Assembly (NCBI RefSeq): GCF_958295425.1
Contig: NC_081136.1
Coordinates: 15,516,381-15,580,380 of the forward strand
DNA from: Solea solea
Taxonomy: Eukaryota; Chordata; Actinopteri; Pleuronectiformes; Soleidae
Length of the DNA stretch: 64,000 nt
Direction of reading: 5' to 3'
The notes beneath the pieces are model-generated. The model was not told where the DNA came from and searched no databases. It saw nothing but the letters and a program-made list of their open reading frames with translations. The translations under genes were made by a program, and so were the position numbers. Below are positions 63,052 to 64,000 of this stretch, piece by piece (position 1 is the stretch's first letter; the number at the start of each line of letters is the position of its first letter).

Positions 63052-63570
63052 TGAAAATACATACTTTAGGTTAAGTAATCCTTATGTTGTGGACTACACA
63101 TCTCTATTCTTGAAAAGAACATTTGTAATTTGATTTGCTAATTCACCTGGTCTTCCTCTTCTGCAAGATAATCGTATAGTCAACGCAGCACTCTGTTGGA
63201 GATCTATGATCATACAGTGTGTACATACATGATTTATGTATGTTTGCTTTGCTTCTGTTATGATGCATGAAATCTACTTCATTTAAGCCCAAAAAAGAAA
63301 AAAAAAAGCAAGGCTATACTTTTGTCCCCTTACAACCACCATGTTTATACAGTACACCACAGTATATGAAGCAGGATGTGAGCACTGGTACGGAAAAGAG
63401 GGTTGTACCAACCATCACTGTGTTGCTTCAACACCACGGACCTCGGGGCTTTGCTAGCTGCCAAGCTGCAGTCAACCACAGAGCTGTGTGCTTATTTTCT
63501 CTGCCCTCATCTTGACCATATGGAGCATAAGGGTCACAGGGACACTCTGTATCACAGATTTGTCTCTGTG

Positions 63571-63604
63571 TGAAAGAGTGTGTGTATACGTGTGTGTGTG
63601 TATG
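63571..63604. repeat. (GT)n microsatellite, interrupted
   Basis: GTGTGTGTATACGTGTGTGT-type run. Confidence 0.85.
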
Positions 63605-63821
63605 AATTGCGTGTTCGCAAAATGAGCCAAATCTGCTCGCTAGTGTCTGTGGATTTGGCAGCAGGGTGCATTGATTTTGTCAGCATTTGCATTTTCCTGC
63701 CAGCCAAGAATACTTTTATTAGCTCTACCGATATAGATGCAGAATACAGTTCATAGTCTTTTCACATTCTGCTGTGTTGGATCCAATACAATTGCTGTGT
63801 TCTTTTTTCAATTTTATCTAG

Positions 63822-63884
63822 GGATTCCTTTTTCCTATTAAATTTAGCATCAAGAAGCACAAAGCCAGTACACGCAGCCTTTAG
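63822..63884 (+). other. Candidate terminal coding exon, unassigned
   Basis: A strong pyrimidine tract (TTCTTTTTTCAATTTTATCTAG ends 63821; key part TTTTATCTAG) is followed by 20 open codons in the phase left by 59126-59248 (begins GFLFPIKFSIKK) and a TAG at 63882-63884. Another frame stays open for about 50 codons to a stop near the window end. No family is recognised and no poly-A signal was looked for beyond the window. Confidence 0.2.
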
Positions 63885-64000
63885 TCATGTGAGGAAAAGA
63901 CTATACAAGTGTTTAAGTGGAAAGAAAACCCCTGATAATGTATATGGCAAAGGTCAGAGACACTCTATAGGTACAAGATGATGAAGTGTCTTTTACTTCA
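63885..64000. other. Window end, nothing recognised
   Basis: Short unique sequence, no feature seen. Confidence 0.5.

Larger units (their letters stand above)
62541..63821. other. Unique non-coding sequence with simple repeats
   Basis: No gene is recognised. Contents are the TA/TAGA repeat at 63011-63051, an A run near 63296 and a GT repeat near 63571-63604. The open frame at 63267-63515 is unrecognised. Confidence 0.5.

Noticed and set aside
1..64000. CRISPR arrays, prokaryotic defence systems, phage or viral insertions
   Set aside because: No regularly spaced repeats, no compact gene clusters and no recognisable viral proteins; the DNA is vertebrate in character.

Overview
The window reads as vertebrate nuclear DNA, almost certainly from a teleost fish. 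It is AT-rich, has many dinucleotide microsatellites and long A/T homopolymers, and has no compact gene order, operons or ribosome-binding sites. Several interspersed repeats are of kinds I know from teleost genomes: tRNA-derived SINEs with the V-SINE core and a Tc1-like DNA transposon. I cannot name the species. The low repeat load would fit a spiny-rayed fish, but that is inference.

I recognise no protein-coding gene on either strand. The longest open frames (about 130-156 codons) are low-complexity, repeat-derived or unrecognisable, and such frames are expected by chance in 64 kb. The window is best described as intergenic or deep intronic DNA.

Layout: 1-9.3 kb holds four tRNA-derived SINE copies (1157-1300 plus; about 4380-4490, 8709-8958 and 9140-9275 minus) and a 300-bp pyrimidine-rich tract. 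From 9.3 to 24 kb the sequence is mostly unique, with conserved-element-like blocks near 13.9-14.3 and 16.2-16.4 kb and two exon-like segments (17855-17927, 21739-21850). From 24 to 31 kb there are ATA and CA repeats, a palindrome cluster at 26.3 kb, a long (TA)n array at 27.2 kb and a short DNA-transposon end at 30.7 kb. From 31 to 51.6 kb there is mostly unique DNA with more candidate regulatory blocks (36.6, 38.4, 39.3-39.7, 45.5, 51.2 kb) and weak exon-like segments. At 51631-52533 lies the clearest protein-derived feature, a decayed minus-strand Tc1/mariner-type transposase relic. From 52.5 kb to the end there are two more SINE remnants, several candidate regulatory blocks with homeodomain, POU or GATA-like motifs, and the best-looking isolated exon candidate (59126-59248), whose open phase is compatible with a possible terminal exon at 63822.

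The picture is a gene-poor region whose non-repetitive blocks may be cis-regulatory. I could not test conservation, so those calls are low confidence. I saw no CRISPR array, prokaryotic system, rRNA, functional tRNA or viral insertion, and no convincing new biological system.
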